From JAVBOJ01 sp031550755 (lineage in GTDB: Bacteria > Bacillota > Clostridia > Oscillospirales > UBA929): DNA of 6,687 bases. Within the stretch, counting starts at the first letter, position 1. Every line of letters begins with the position of its first letter. The notes below the pieces were generated by a model. It was not told the DNA's origin and searched no databases. It saw only the letters and a program-made list of their open reading frames with translations. The translations under genes and the position numbers were made by a program. Of this stretch, positions 1-6,142 are shown piece by piece. The stretch covers positions 1 through 6,687 of the forward strand of contig JAVBOJ010000114.1 in NCBI GenBank assembly GCA_031550755.1, in the 5' to 3' direction.

Positions 1-300
1 AAGTCGGTGCTGGCCACGCTGGCGCTGTTTTATGCCGTGGGTCGATGGAACGGATTTTCCGACGCACTGATGTATATGACGATTCCCAAATTCCAGCCTA
101 TCCAGCTCAAGCTCTGGCAGATCATCAACAACCTTTCGGCCATCGACGTGGCCAATCAGGAGGGCTTTTCCGCCCCAACCGTCAGCGAAGGGCTAAAGGC
201 CGCCTCGGTCATGTTTGCCACCATTCCGATCCTGCTGGTTTATCCGTGGCTCCAGCGGTATTTCATCACCGGCGTCACCGTCGGAGCCGTCAAGGGCTAA
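1..300 (+). CDS. Carbohydrate ABC transporter permease, CUT1 family, LplC-like (C-terminal fragment)
   Basis: This is the last 99 codons of a gene that starts left of the window; the frame is open from base 1 to the TAA at 298-300. The protein would be one of the two membrane subunits of a sugar ABC importer. The visible part has a transmembrane segment (SVLATLALFYAVGRWNGF), an extracytoplasmic stretch rich in Q, L and N, and a final transmembrane segment (AASVMFATIPILLVYPWLQ). It ends in RYFITGVTVGAVKG, the usual ending of MalG/LplC-type permeases. The EAA loop that contacts the ATPase would lie upstream and is not visible. The gene is 66 bases ahead of a substrate-binding lipoprotein on the same strand, which supports one transporter operon. 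Family assignment is secure; the substrate is unknown. Confidence 0.9.
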   Translation, partial: KSVLATLALFYAVGRWNGFSDALMYMTIPKFQPIQLKLWQIINNLSAIDVANQEGFSAPTVSEGLKAASVMFATIPILLVYPWLQRYFITGVTVGAVKG

Positions 301-302
301 AA

Positions 303-329
303 CCTGTTGCCCCTGCACAGGAATGTGCG
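303..329 (+). other. Short intercistronic hairpins between permease and lipoprotein genes
   Basis: GCACA (315-319) and TGTGC (324-328) form a 5-bp stem closed by a GGAA loop of GNRA type, extendable by a T-G pair. An overlapping alternative pairs CCTGT (303-307) with ACAGG (317-321), so the two cannot form together. Neither has a U-run, so they do not look like terminators. They may only be weak RNA structure in a 66-base gap. Confidence 0.25.
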
Positions 330-354
330 TACATATAGCCGACCACAAATAAAT

Positions 355-360
355 AGGAGG
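355..360 (+). promoter_or_regulatory. Ribosome binding site of the substrate-binding lipoprotein
   Basis: A perfect AGGAGG lies 6 bases before the ATG at 367. It decides the start: the ATG at 361 directly abuts the motif and is in another frame register relative to good spacing, and the in-frame codon at 307 has no such motif and would spoil the signal peptide. Confidence 0.9.
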
Positions 361-366
361 ATGTGT

Positions 367-2022
367 ATGAAAAAGCTGCTTTCTCTCGCGCTGGTCTGCC
401 TGATGCTGCTCACGCTGTTCGCCGCCTGTACGCCCACCACCTCGCCGACCCCGTCCGTCAGCGCCCCGGCGACGCCCACCTCGAGCAAACCCGCCGACAC
501 CACCACGCCGCCCCCCCCGACCAACCAAAAGCCCGAAAAGGCTGAAATCGTCGTCGAAATCTTCGACCGCGGCACCGACGGCGGCAAAACCGACTGCACC
601 AACAACGTCTATACCGATTGGATCAAAGCCAAAATTCTGGAAGACGAAAATATCGTCGTCACCTTTAAGGCCGTTTCCCGCTGGGAAGAGGTCGAGCAGC
701 TCAACAACCTGATGGCGGCCGGCTCGGCCCCCGACATCTGCGTCACCTATGACGCCGGCCTCGTGGCCAACTACCGCGATCTGGGCGGTCTGACCGATCT
801 CGCTCCGTACATCGACACCACCCTGGCCGATTTCAAGGCCTTCCTCGGCGCCGACCCGTCCATCGCCGGACGTGATCTTATCCAGCGCAACATGAACACC
901 GACACCGGAGAGATCTTCTCGGTGCCCGCCAAGCGCATGAACTCGGCCGGCGTCAACACCTTTATCCGCAAGGACTGGCTGGACAAACTCGGTCTGCCCC
1001 TGCCCACCACCACCGAGGAGTTCTACAACGCGCTCGTCGCGTTTAAGGAGCAGGATCCCGGCGGCGTTGGCAAGGACAAGGTCATCCCCTTTACCATGAC
1101 CACCGACGTCCGCTGGAGAGCCGATACCATTCTGGAATCCTTCATCGATCCCAACCTGACCGACAAGGACCGCTGGATCAATACGGTTGTTGACCGTTAC
1201 TTCCTGCTGCCCGGCTACAAAGAGGGCTTCCGCTATCTGAACAAAATGTACAACGACGGCCTGATCGACCCCGAATTCCCCCTGTACAAAGACGATACGG
1301 CTTCCGACAACCTCATCAAGCAGGGCGTCGTGGGCGCGTTTGTCCACAACTGGGATCAGGCCTACCGCGACACCCCGGGCCTGTTGCGTGACCTCAAGGT
1401 CAATGTGCCCGACGCGGAAATCGTCACCATCGACCCGTTCAAAAACGCCGCCGGCAAGACCATGAAAAACAAGTATGACGTCGCCGGCCTCAACATCTTC
1501 ATCCCCACCACCTGCAAAAACGTCGACGCCGCCCTGCGTTACATCAACTGGATGTCCAAAACCGAAAATTATAACTACCTGCAGACCGGCGAGCTGGGCA
1601 TCACCCACAATCTGGTGGACGGCCTGCCCAAAATCATCCCGGCCTCCGACCCCCGCTATATCATGAACTCCAACCAGAACATCGACTATACCATCATCAT
1701 GAACGGCCTGTTCCTCGGCGACGAAGCCACCACCATCAAGGCGCTGGCCAACGGCTATACCGTCGCGCCGTCGCTTATCACCGCCGCCTATGAAAACGCC
1801 ATGCGCGACGCCAAGAGCAACCCGGTCGTCCCGGCGACCCTTTCGGCCGCCGGCCCCTACAGCCAGACCCTGATCGACAAGGGCCTTGTCCTGATGGCCG
1901 AATCGGTAACTGCGAAGCCCGCCGACTTTGACAAGGTGTGGGACGCTGCCATTGCCGACTGGCTGGCCTCCGGCGCGCAGGAAATCATTGACGAACGCGC
2001 CGCCAAATACATTGCGCCGTAA
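367..2022 (+). CDS. Extracellular carbohydrate-binding lipoprotein of the ABC importer (LplA/LipO-like, large form)
   Basis: The 551-residue protein is the sugar-binding component, anchored to the outer face of the membrane. Residues 1-20 are a lipoprotein signal peptide (MKKLLSLALV start) with lipobox LFAAC, so the lipidated cysteine is Cys21. Residues 22-57 are a Thr/Pro/Ser-rich flexible linker. The rest is a bacterial extracellular solute-binding fold. Family-typical segments are GSAPDICVTYDAG (119-131), FIRKDWLDKLGLPLPTTTEE (199-218) and KEGFRYLNKMYNDGLIDPEF (285-304). The length is typical of the large LplA-type proteins (about 500-560) rather than the roughly 400-residue MalE type. It follows the permease by 66 bases and precedes two oxidoreductases. 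The substrate cannot be told; related proteins bind oligosaccharides or glycosides. A C8 run (511-518) lies in the linker. Confidence 0.93.
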   Translation: MKKLLSLALVCLMLLTLFAACTPTTSPTPSVSAPATPTSSKPADTTTPPPPTNQKPEKAEIVVEIFDRGTDGGKTDCTNNVYTDWIKAKILEDENIVVTFKAVSRWEEVEQLNNLMAAGSAPDICVTYDAGLVANYRDLGGLTDLAPYIDTTLADFKAFLGADPSIAGRDLIQRNMNTDTGEIFSVPAKRMNSAGVNTFIRKDWLDKLGLPLPTTTEEFYNALVAFKEQDPGGVGKDKVIPFTMTTDVRWRADTILESFIDPNLTDKDRWINTVVDRYFLLPGYKEGFRYLNKMYNDGLIDPEFPLYKDDTASDNLIKQGVVGAFVHNWDQAYRDTPGLLRDLKVNVPDAEIVTIDPFKNAAGKTMKNKYDVAGLNIFIPTTCKNVDAALRYINWMSKTENYNYLQTGELGITHNLVDGLPKIIPASDPRYIMNSNQNIDYTIIMNGLFLGDEATTIKALANGYTVAPSLITAAYENAMRDAKSNPVVPATLSAAGPYSQTLIDKGLVLMAESVTAKPADFDKVWDAAIADWLASGAQEIIDERAAKYIAP

Positions 2023-2044
2023 CCCTTTGTCCAAATAATAAAAT

Positions 2045-2077
2045 GGGGCTTTCGTGGATACTATCCGCGAAAGCCCC
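2045..2077 (+). promoter_or_regulatory. Strong intercistronic hairpin between lipoprotein and oxidoreductase genes
   Basis: GGGGCTTTCGTGGAT (2045-2059) pairs with the segment 2063-2077 to form a 15-bp stem with one T-G pair and the loop ACT. The + strand downstream flank is GCCCTATGAGG, with no U-run, so it is a poor intrinsic terminator for the operon. Read on the - strand, the stem is followed by ATTTTATTATT and resembles a terminator, but no - strand gene is seen that would need one. By analogy with hairpins after binding-protein genes such as malE, it may protect the 3' end of the lipoprotein message or reduce read-through into the enzymes. That role is inferred. Confidence 0.8.
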
Positions 2078-2085
2078 GCCCTATG

Positions 2086-2091
2086 AGGAGG
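2086..2091 (+). promoter_or_regulatory. Ribosome binding site of the first oxidoreductase
   Basis: AGGAGG lies 9 bases before the ATG at 2101 and only 8 bases after the hairpin at 2045-2077. It rules out the in-frame ATG at 2083, which would begin before the motif and add six residues ahead of the Rossmann strand. Confidence 0.85.
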
Positions 2092-2100
2092 ACTATCCCT

Positions 2101-3267
2101 ATGCTTCACATCGCCATTGTCGGAGTCGGCAACATCTCCCGTCTGCACTTGGAGGGGTATCGTGCCTTTCCCGACCGCTGCCGGATCGTCGCGCTGTGCG
2201 ACACCGTTCCGGAACGGGCGCAGGACGCCGCCCGGCGGCTGTCTCTGGACGCCGAAATTTTCTCTTCCCATGCCGACATGCTGTCGGCCATGGCGGGGAA
2301 AATCGATCTGGTCAGCATCTGCACCCCGCCCCATTGCCACGCCTCCATCGCCATCGACAGCCTGAACGCCGGATGCCACGTGTTGGTGGAAAAACCCATG
2401 GCCGCCAGTCTGGAGGAGGGCGACGCCATGCTGAAGGCGCAGAAGCAAAGCGGCAAATTTTTGTCGGTGGTGGCGCAAAACCGCTTCCGCGATCCCATTC
2501 AGGCGCTCAAAAAGACCCTGGACACAGGCCTCATCGGTCGGGTGCTGCACGCTCAAGTGGATTCTTACTGGTGGCGCGGCCACAGCTATTATGACCTGTG
2601 GTGGCGCGGCTGCTGGGAAAAAGAGGGCGGCGGCTGTACGCTCAACCACGCCGTGCATCATATCGACATGCTGCTCTGGATGATGGGGCGGCCGGAGTCG
2701 GTGACCGCCGTACTGTCCAACGCCAACCATGACAACGCCGAGGTAGAGGACGTCTCCATCGCGGTGCTGCGCTATCCGCGCGGCGCGCTGGCGCAGATCA
2801 CCAGCTCGGTGATCCACCACGGCGAGGAACAGCAGCTTGTGTTTCAGGGCGAGCACGCGCGGGTCTCCGCGCCGTGGAAGGTCTGCGCCTCGCTGTCTCA
2901 GCCCAATGGCTTCCCTGTGAAAAACGAAGAGCTGGAGCAACAGATCCACGCCTTTTCGGCGGGTTTGCCGGCGCTTTCATATACCGGTCACACCGGACAG
3001 ATCGACAATCTGCTCACGGCGATCGAAACCGGCCGGCCCCCCGCCGTCACCGGCGCGGACGGCCGCGCGTCGGTCGAGCTGATCACCGCCATTTACAAGG
3101 CCGGTAGCACCGGCCAGACCGTCACCCTGCCGCTGACGCCGGACGACCCGTTTTACACCGTGGCGGGCATCATGGCCGGGACACCGCGCTTTTTTGAGAA
3201 ATCCGCGTCGCTGGACAGTCTGGGCGGCGACATCACGGTGGGCAGCGACTACAAAATGAAGCTTTGA
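2101..3267 (+). CDS. Gfo/Idh/MocA-family NAD(P)-dependent oxidoreductase (first of a pair)
   Basis: This 388-residue cytoplasmic enzyme probably oxidises or reduces a hydroxyl of a sugar, inositol or glycoside. The N-terminal Rossmann fold starts at once: IAIVGVGNISRLHLEGY (4-20) carries the dinucleotide glycine motif, with Asp34 in ALCD at the end of the second strand. VEKPMA (96-101) is the family EKP motif with Lys98 as the expected catalytic lysine. GGGCTLNHAVHHID (176-189) matches the second catalytic motif, with His186 in the usual histidine position and Asn182 where inositol dehydrogenase has Asp. Residues 155-172 are unusually aromatic and repeat WWRG at 157-160 and 167-170, likely lining the substrate pocket. 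The length is normal for the family. The gene follows the transporter lipoprotein and is 13 bases ahead of a second family member. The exact substrate is unknown. Confidence 0.92.
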   Translation: MLHIAIVGVGNISRLHLEGYRAFPDRCRIVALCDTVPERAQDAARRLSLDAEIFSSHADMLSAMAGKIDLVSICTPPHCHASIAIDSLNAGCHVLVEKPMAASLEEGDAMLKAQKQSGKFLSVVAQNRFRDPIQALKKTLDTGLIGRVLHAQVDSYWWRGHSYYDLWWRGCWEKEGGGCTLNHAVHHIDMLLWMMGRPESVTAVLSNANHDNAEVEDVSIAVLRYPRGALAQITSSVIHHGEEQQLVFQGEHARVSAPWKVCASLSQPNGFPVKNEELEQQIHAFSAGLPALSYTGHTGQIDNLLTAIETGRPPAVTGADGRASVELITAIYKAGSTGQTVTLPLTPDDPFYTVAGIMAGTPRFFEKSASLDSLGGDITVGSDYKMKL

Positions 3268-3272
3268 GAAGG
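3267..3272 (+). promoter_or_regulatory. Ribosome binding site of the second oxidoreductase
   Basis: AGAAGG overlaps the last base of the upstream stop codon and lies 8 bases before the ATG at 3281. It favours that start over the in-frame GTG at 3272, which overlaps the motif. The closeness suggests translational coupling to the upstream gene. Confidence 0.7.
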
Positions 3273-3280
3273 TGTGCGCC

Positions 3281-4375
3281 ATGAATGTTTCTGACGGAAT
3301 GCGCTACGCGCCGCAGGGAAAACCCAATCCGGTGGTAGGCCCCGGCGAATTTATTTTCGCGGCGGTGGGGCTGGATCACGGGCATATTTACGGCATGTGC
3401 AACGGCCTGACCGAGGCCGGGGCGACACTGAAATGGGTCTATGACCCCGACGAAACCAAGATGGACAACTTTTGCAAGGCGTTTCCCGCGGTGCGGCGCG
3501 CCCGCTCGGAGGAGGAGGTTCTCTCCGACCCGGCGGTACGGCTGGTGGCGGGTGCCTGCGTGACCGGACAGCGCTGTGCGCTGGGTCTGCGGGTGATGAA
3601 CGCCGGCAAGGATTATTTTACCGACAAGGCGCCCCTGACCACGCTGGAGCAGCTGGAGGCCGCCCGCGCGGCGGTGGCGCGCACCGGGCAAAAATACGCC
3701 GTGTATTATTCCGAGCGCATCCATGTCGAGACCGCCGTGTTCGCCGGCCAGCTCATCGAGCAGGGCGCTATCGGGCGGGTGCTGCAGGTGCTGTGCCTCG
3801 GGCCGCACAGGCTGGGCGCGGCGGGCCGCCCCGACTGGTTTTTCCAAAAGAAACACTACGGCGGCATTTTGTGCGACATCGGCAGCCACAACGTCGAGCA
3901 GATCCTCTACTATACCGGCGCGCGGGACGGGCAGGTCGTCCGCAGTCAAATCGCCAACTATCATCACCCGCAGTATCCCGAGTTGGACGACTTCGGCGAC
4001 GCGTCGCTCGTCCTCGACAACGGCGCGACGGGCTATTTCCGGGTGGACTGGTTCACGCCCGACGGGTTGCAGGGCTGGGGCGACGGGCGCTGCTTCATCT
4101 TGGGCACCGAAGGGTTTATCGAACAGCGCAAATACATGAACCTCGGGACAAAGGACGGCCCGGCGCATCTGTTTTTGGCCAACGGCCGGGAGGAAACCCA
4201 TTTCGAGCTGCATGGCAAGGTGGGGTATCCCTTCTTCGGGCAGCTCATTCTGGACTGTCTGCACCGCACCGAGCACGCCATGACGCAGGCGCACGCCTTC
4301 AAGGCCGCCGAGCTGTCCGTGCGCGCGCAGGTGGAGGCCGCCGAGCTGACGCCGGAGGTGCCGGGACGGCGGTAG
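3281..4375 (+). CDS. Gfo/Idh/MocA-family oxidoreductase, divergent subgroup (second of a pair)
   Basis: The 364-residue protein has the same two-domain plan as its neighbour but little obvious sequence similarity to it. A 22-residue leader precedes the first Rossmann strand, EFIFAAVGLDHGHIYGM (23-39). There the usual GxGxxG is replaced by GLDHGHIYG, as in some poorly described members. The catalytic lysine motif reads TDKAP (114-118, Lys116) instead of EKP. The second motif, GGILCDIGSHNVEQ (194-207), keeps both Asp199 and His203. These residues suggest an active enzyme with altered cofactor contacts, although a loss of NAD(P) binding cannot be excluded. It lies 13 bases after the first oxidoreductase, so the two are co-transcribed and probably act on the same imported compound. 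An in-frame Met at residue 7 is an alternative start. The substrate is unknown. Confidence 0.88.
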   Translation: MNVSDGMRYAPQGKPNPVVGPGEFIFAAVGLDHGHIYGMCNGLTEAGATLKWVYDPDETKMDNFCKAFPAVRRARSEEEVLSDPAVRLVAGACVTGQRCALGLRVMNAGKDYFTDKAPLTTLEQLEAARAAVARTGQKYAVYYSERIHVETAVFAGQLIEQGAIGRVLQVLCLGPHRLGAAGRPDWFFQKKHYGGILCDIGSHNVEQILYYTGARDGQVVRSQIANYHHPQYPELDDFGDASLVLDNGATGYFRVDWFTPDGLQGWGDGRCFILGTEGFIEQRKYMNLGTKDGPAHLFLANGREETHFELHGKVGYPFFGQLILDCLHRTEHAMTQAHAFKAAELSVRAQVEAAELTPEVPGRR

Positions 4376-4405
4376 CCGCGCCGAAAAACGCGAAATTATA
4401 TAACC

Positions 4406-4444
4406 ACACCAGCCGGAAATTTGACTTTTCGGCTGGTGTATTTT
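4406..4444 (+). terminator. Intrinsic terminator of the transporter-oxidoreductase operon
   Basis: The segment 4406-4419 pairs with 4426-4439 in a 14-bp stem (one G-T pair) around ACACCAGCCG/CGGCTGGTGT, with the 6-base loop TTTGAC. ATTTTAT follows as a short U-tract. It lies 30 bases after the stop of the last operon gene, so it plausibly ends the operon. Confidence 0.85.
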
Positions 4445-4546
4445 ATGGGGATATGATATGATGGCAGAGGAACGAAGGGGACGCGCGACGCGCAGCTCTG
4501 CGTGGGGAGTGTATAGTAGGCAGAGGTGGGAGTTGATTATTTTGAT

Positions 4547-4568
4547 ACAGCATACGCGTGTATGTTGT
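4547..4568. promoter_or_regulatory. Inverted repeat in the leader of the leucine-rich-repeat gene (candidate operator or RNA hairpin)
   Basis: ACAGCATAC (4547-4555) and GTATGTTGT (4560-4568) are 9-base arms with one mismatch, which becomes a G-U pair in RNA, around the spacer GCGT. The inner CATAC/GTATG arms are perfect. The site is 55 bases before the start codon in an intergenic region with no other explanation. It could be a repressor operator or a small leader hairpin. TTGATT and TTGATA lie just upstream as possible -35 elements, but no convincing -10 at correct spacing was found. Confidence 0.35.
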
Positions 4569-4623
4569 GAAACACTTCGTTGATGGATGGAATAGCAATG
4601 CAAAAAAGAGAGTGGGGTTGAAC

Positions 4624-6060
4624 ATGGGAAAGACAACGAAAGCTATGATGATTACGTTAGCGATTCTCTTGATGTTTGGTTTTGGAAACATTGTAAACGC
4701 CAAGGCTTCCGGCGCGGTAACGATAATTGTAAACGGACAAATAATAAATTTTCCTGATGCGCCTGCCTATGTTGACACAAATGGCAGAACGCAAGTTCCT
4801 TCCCGTTTTATTGGTGAAGCGTTGGGACTCGAGGTAATCTGGCATCATGAAACAAAAAGTGTTTCCTTCTTGTTGGAAAATGACATGGGGCCGATATCTG
4901 TTGTCTTTCATGTTGGCAGCGCAGAGTATACAGTGTACGCAAGTGATGGCACGCCTCAAAGTCGCACAATGGACACCAAGGCAAAGCTTGAGCGTGATCG
5001 GGTGTATATCCCGGTTCGTTATCTTGCCGAGGCTTTTGGTGCTTTGGTTGAGTGGGATAATGTTACGCAGACAGCGACAATTACGTTAATGAAGGTTGAC
5101 TTGCGTGGCAAGGATTTAACATCTGAGCAGCTTGCAAAAATGGTGGCGTCTGGTGAAATTCCCGCTAATGTTACGCATCTGGATTTAGCGCTTAACTCAA
5201 TAAGCGATATCTCGCCCCTTAGTAGTCTTGCAAAGTTGACTGAGCTTAACTTGTTTGGCAATAAAGTAGACAATGTTTCACCACTCAGCAATCTTACGAA
5301 TTTGAGGGTACTGAATCTATGGGGCAACCAAATCAGCGAGGTTTCTCCCCTTGGTAAGCTTACCAATTTAACGGTTTTTAGCCTAGGTGACGCCCCTCAA
5401 TTCAGCGGCGATATTTCAACTCTGAACCAATTTTCAAATCTCACAAGTCTCAGCTTGGGCGGCGGTCGAATAAGCGATTTTACGCCTCTTGGAAACCTTG
5501 TGAAATTAGAACACCTCCAGTTGTGGGGCGTTGCTCAACTAAAAGATCTTTCGCTCATTGGCCGCCTTACAAATTTGACGAGCCTTACCATTCATGATGC
5601 TGGAATCAGAGATTTTACGACCCTTAGCAACCTTACAAAGCTATCGGAACTTGATTTGCAGTCTATGCCAATTAGAGATGTTTCATCCCTTCCGCTGAAT
5701 AGTCTCACGAATTTGAAATGTCTTCGATTGCGGAATTGCCAACTTAGCGACATCAAAGCGTTGGTAGGGCTGACGAAATTGACTGAGCTGGCCTTAGGCA
5801 ACAACAAAATCAGCGACATCAGTACGTTAAGCGGGTTGAAGCGTTTGGAGACATTGCTTCTGGAAAACAATCAGATCAAAGACATCAGCGCGTTAAACGG
5901 GTTGGATAAGTTAACATCTCTTTTCTTAAACGATAATCAGATCCGCGACATCCGCGCGTTAAGCGGGTTAGCGAGTCATGCGCAGTTAGTCTTGGATAAC
6001 AATGAGATCAGCGACTGGTCGCCTGTGGCGCATATTACATATGTTTCGGGCAGACCGTAA
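4624..6060 (+). CDS. Secreted stalk-domain protein with internalin-type leucine-rich repeats
   Basis: The 478-residue protein is probably exported and displayed or released for binding other molecules. Residues 1-26 or so form a signal peptide: MGKTTK, then a hydrophobic core, then VNAKA. There is no lipobox cysteine. Residues 33-156 match the copper-amine-oxidase-like N-terminal 'stalk' domain in two halves, with hallmarks RTQVPSRFIGEALGLEVIW (55-73) and DRVYIPVRYLAEAFGALVEW (125-144). Such domains are not enzymes. Residues 183-470 hold about 13 repeats, mostly 22 residues, of the pattern LxxLxLxxNxIsDIsPLsxLxx; repeats 4, 6 and 8 are one or two residues longer. No LPXTG, SLH or other anchor is seen. 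The start was chosen for the signal peptide; its ribosome site is weak (GAGAGTGGGG), and a tiny frame ends 2 bases upstream (ATG 4598, stop 4619-4621). Base composition is clearly lower in GC than both neighbours. The ligand is unknown. Confidence 0.9.
   Translation: MGKTTKAMMITLAILLMFGFGNIVNAKASGAVTIIVNGQIINFPDAPAYVDTNGRTQVPSRFIGEALGLEVIWHHETKSVSFLLENDMGPISVVFHVGSAEYTVYASDGTPQSRTMDTKAKLERDRVYIPVRYLAEAFGALVEWDNVTQTATITLMKVDLRGKDLTSEQLAKMVASGEIPANVTHLDLALNSISDISPLSSLAKLTELNLFGNKVDNVSPLSNLTNLRVLNLWGNQISEVSPLGKLTNLTVFSLGDAPQFSGDISTLNQFSNLTSLSLGGGRISDFTPLGNLVKLEHLQLWGVAQLKDLSLIGRLTNLTSLTIHDAGIRDFTTLSNLTKLSELDLQSMPIRDVSSLPLNSLTNLKCLRLRNCQLSDIKALVGLTKLTELALGNNKISDISTLSGLKRLETLLLENNQIKDISALNGLDKLTSLFLNDNQIRDIRALSGLASHAQLVLDNNEISDWSPVAHITYVSGRP
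5779..5976 (+). repeat. Tandem 66-bp DNA repeats encoding the last full leucine-rich repeats
   Basis: Three consecutive 66-bp units (5779-5844, 5845-5910, 5911-5976) encode repeats 10-12. They keep nucleotide as well as protein similarity. The 22-base segments at 5816-5837, 5882-5903 and 5948-5969 each differ from the next at only 2 positions by eye. Earlier repeats in the gene are much more divergent at the DNA level, which suggests recent duplication at the 3' end. Confidence 0.75.
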
Positions 6061-6111
6061 TATGAAACAAGAATCTTAGGAACTGAACCGAATACCCATT
6101 CCCTGTATACC

Positions 6112-6142
6112 AAAAGGGTTGAGAACCATTCTCAACCCTTTT
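6112..6142. terminator. Bidirectional intrinsic terminator between convergent genes
   Basis: AAAAGGGTTGAGAA (6112-6125) and TTCTCAACCCTTTT (6129-6142) form a perfect 14-bp stem with the loop CCA. The A/T ends give a short U-run on either strand, so it can serve both the leucine-rich-repeat gene (+) and the membrane-protein gene (-). The stop codon of the - strand gene (6132-6134) lies within the 3' arm. Confidence 0.9.

Noticed and set aside
2060..2098. Direct repeat ACTATCC at 2060-2066 and 2092-2098 as a switch that could hide the ribosome site
   Set aside because: The alternative pairing would be only about 5 bp against a 15-bp stem, so a competing fold is not credible.
193..2949. A 2.7-kb open frame on the - strand, antisense to the lipoprotein and first oxidoreductase genes
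   Set aside because: Its translation is a Gly/Val/Arg-rich string without recognisable domains, while both + strand genes beneath it have clear family motifs and ribosome sites. High-GC codon use on the + strand explains the lack of stops.
3472..4461. Long + strand frame overlapping the second oxidoreductase in another register
   Set aside because: The product is an Arg/Gly-rich string, and the frame passes through the terminator hairpin. The other register carries the oxidoreductase motifs.
4421..4462. Promoter made of TTGACT (4421-4426) with TATGAT (4452-4457)
   Set aside because: The spacing is 25 bases, far from the usual 17, and TTGACT lies in the loop of the operon terminator. No other pair in the leader fits both boxes and spacing.
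4458..4583. A 41-codon small gene in the leader of the leucine-rich-repeat gene
   Set aside because: The peptide has no recognisable feature and no proper ribosome site beyond GGGG at 4447-4450; chance is sufficient. It is kept only as part of the leader finding.
3233..4636. A 1.4-kb - strand open frame opposite the second oxidoreductase and leader
   Set aside because: It covers a clear + strand enzyme and runs through the operon terminator; its protein has no recognisable features, so it is a shadow frame.
4847..5089. Second + strand frame inside the stalk domain of the leucine-rich-repeat gene
   Set aside because: It is in another register of a gene whose stalk-domain motifs are clear, and it has no ribosome site.
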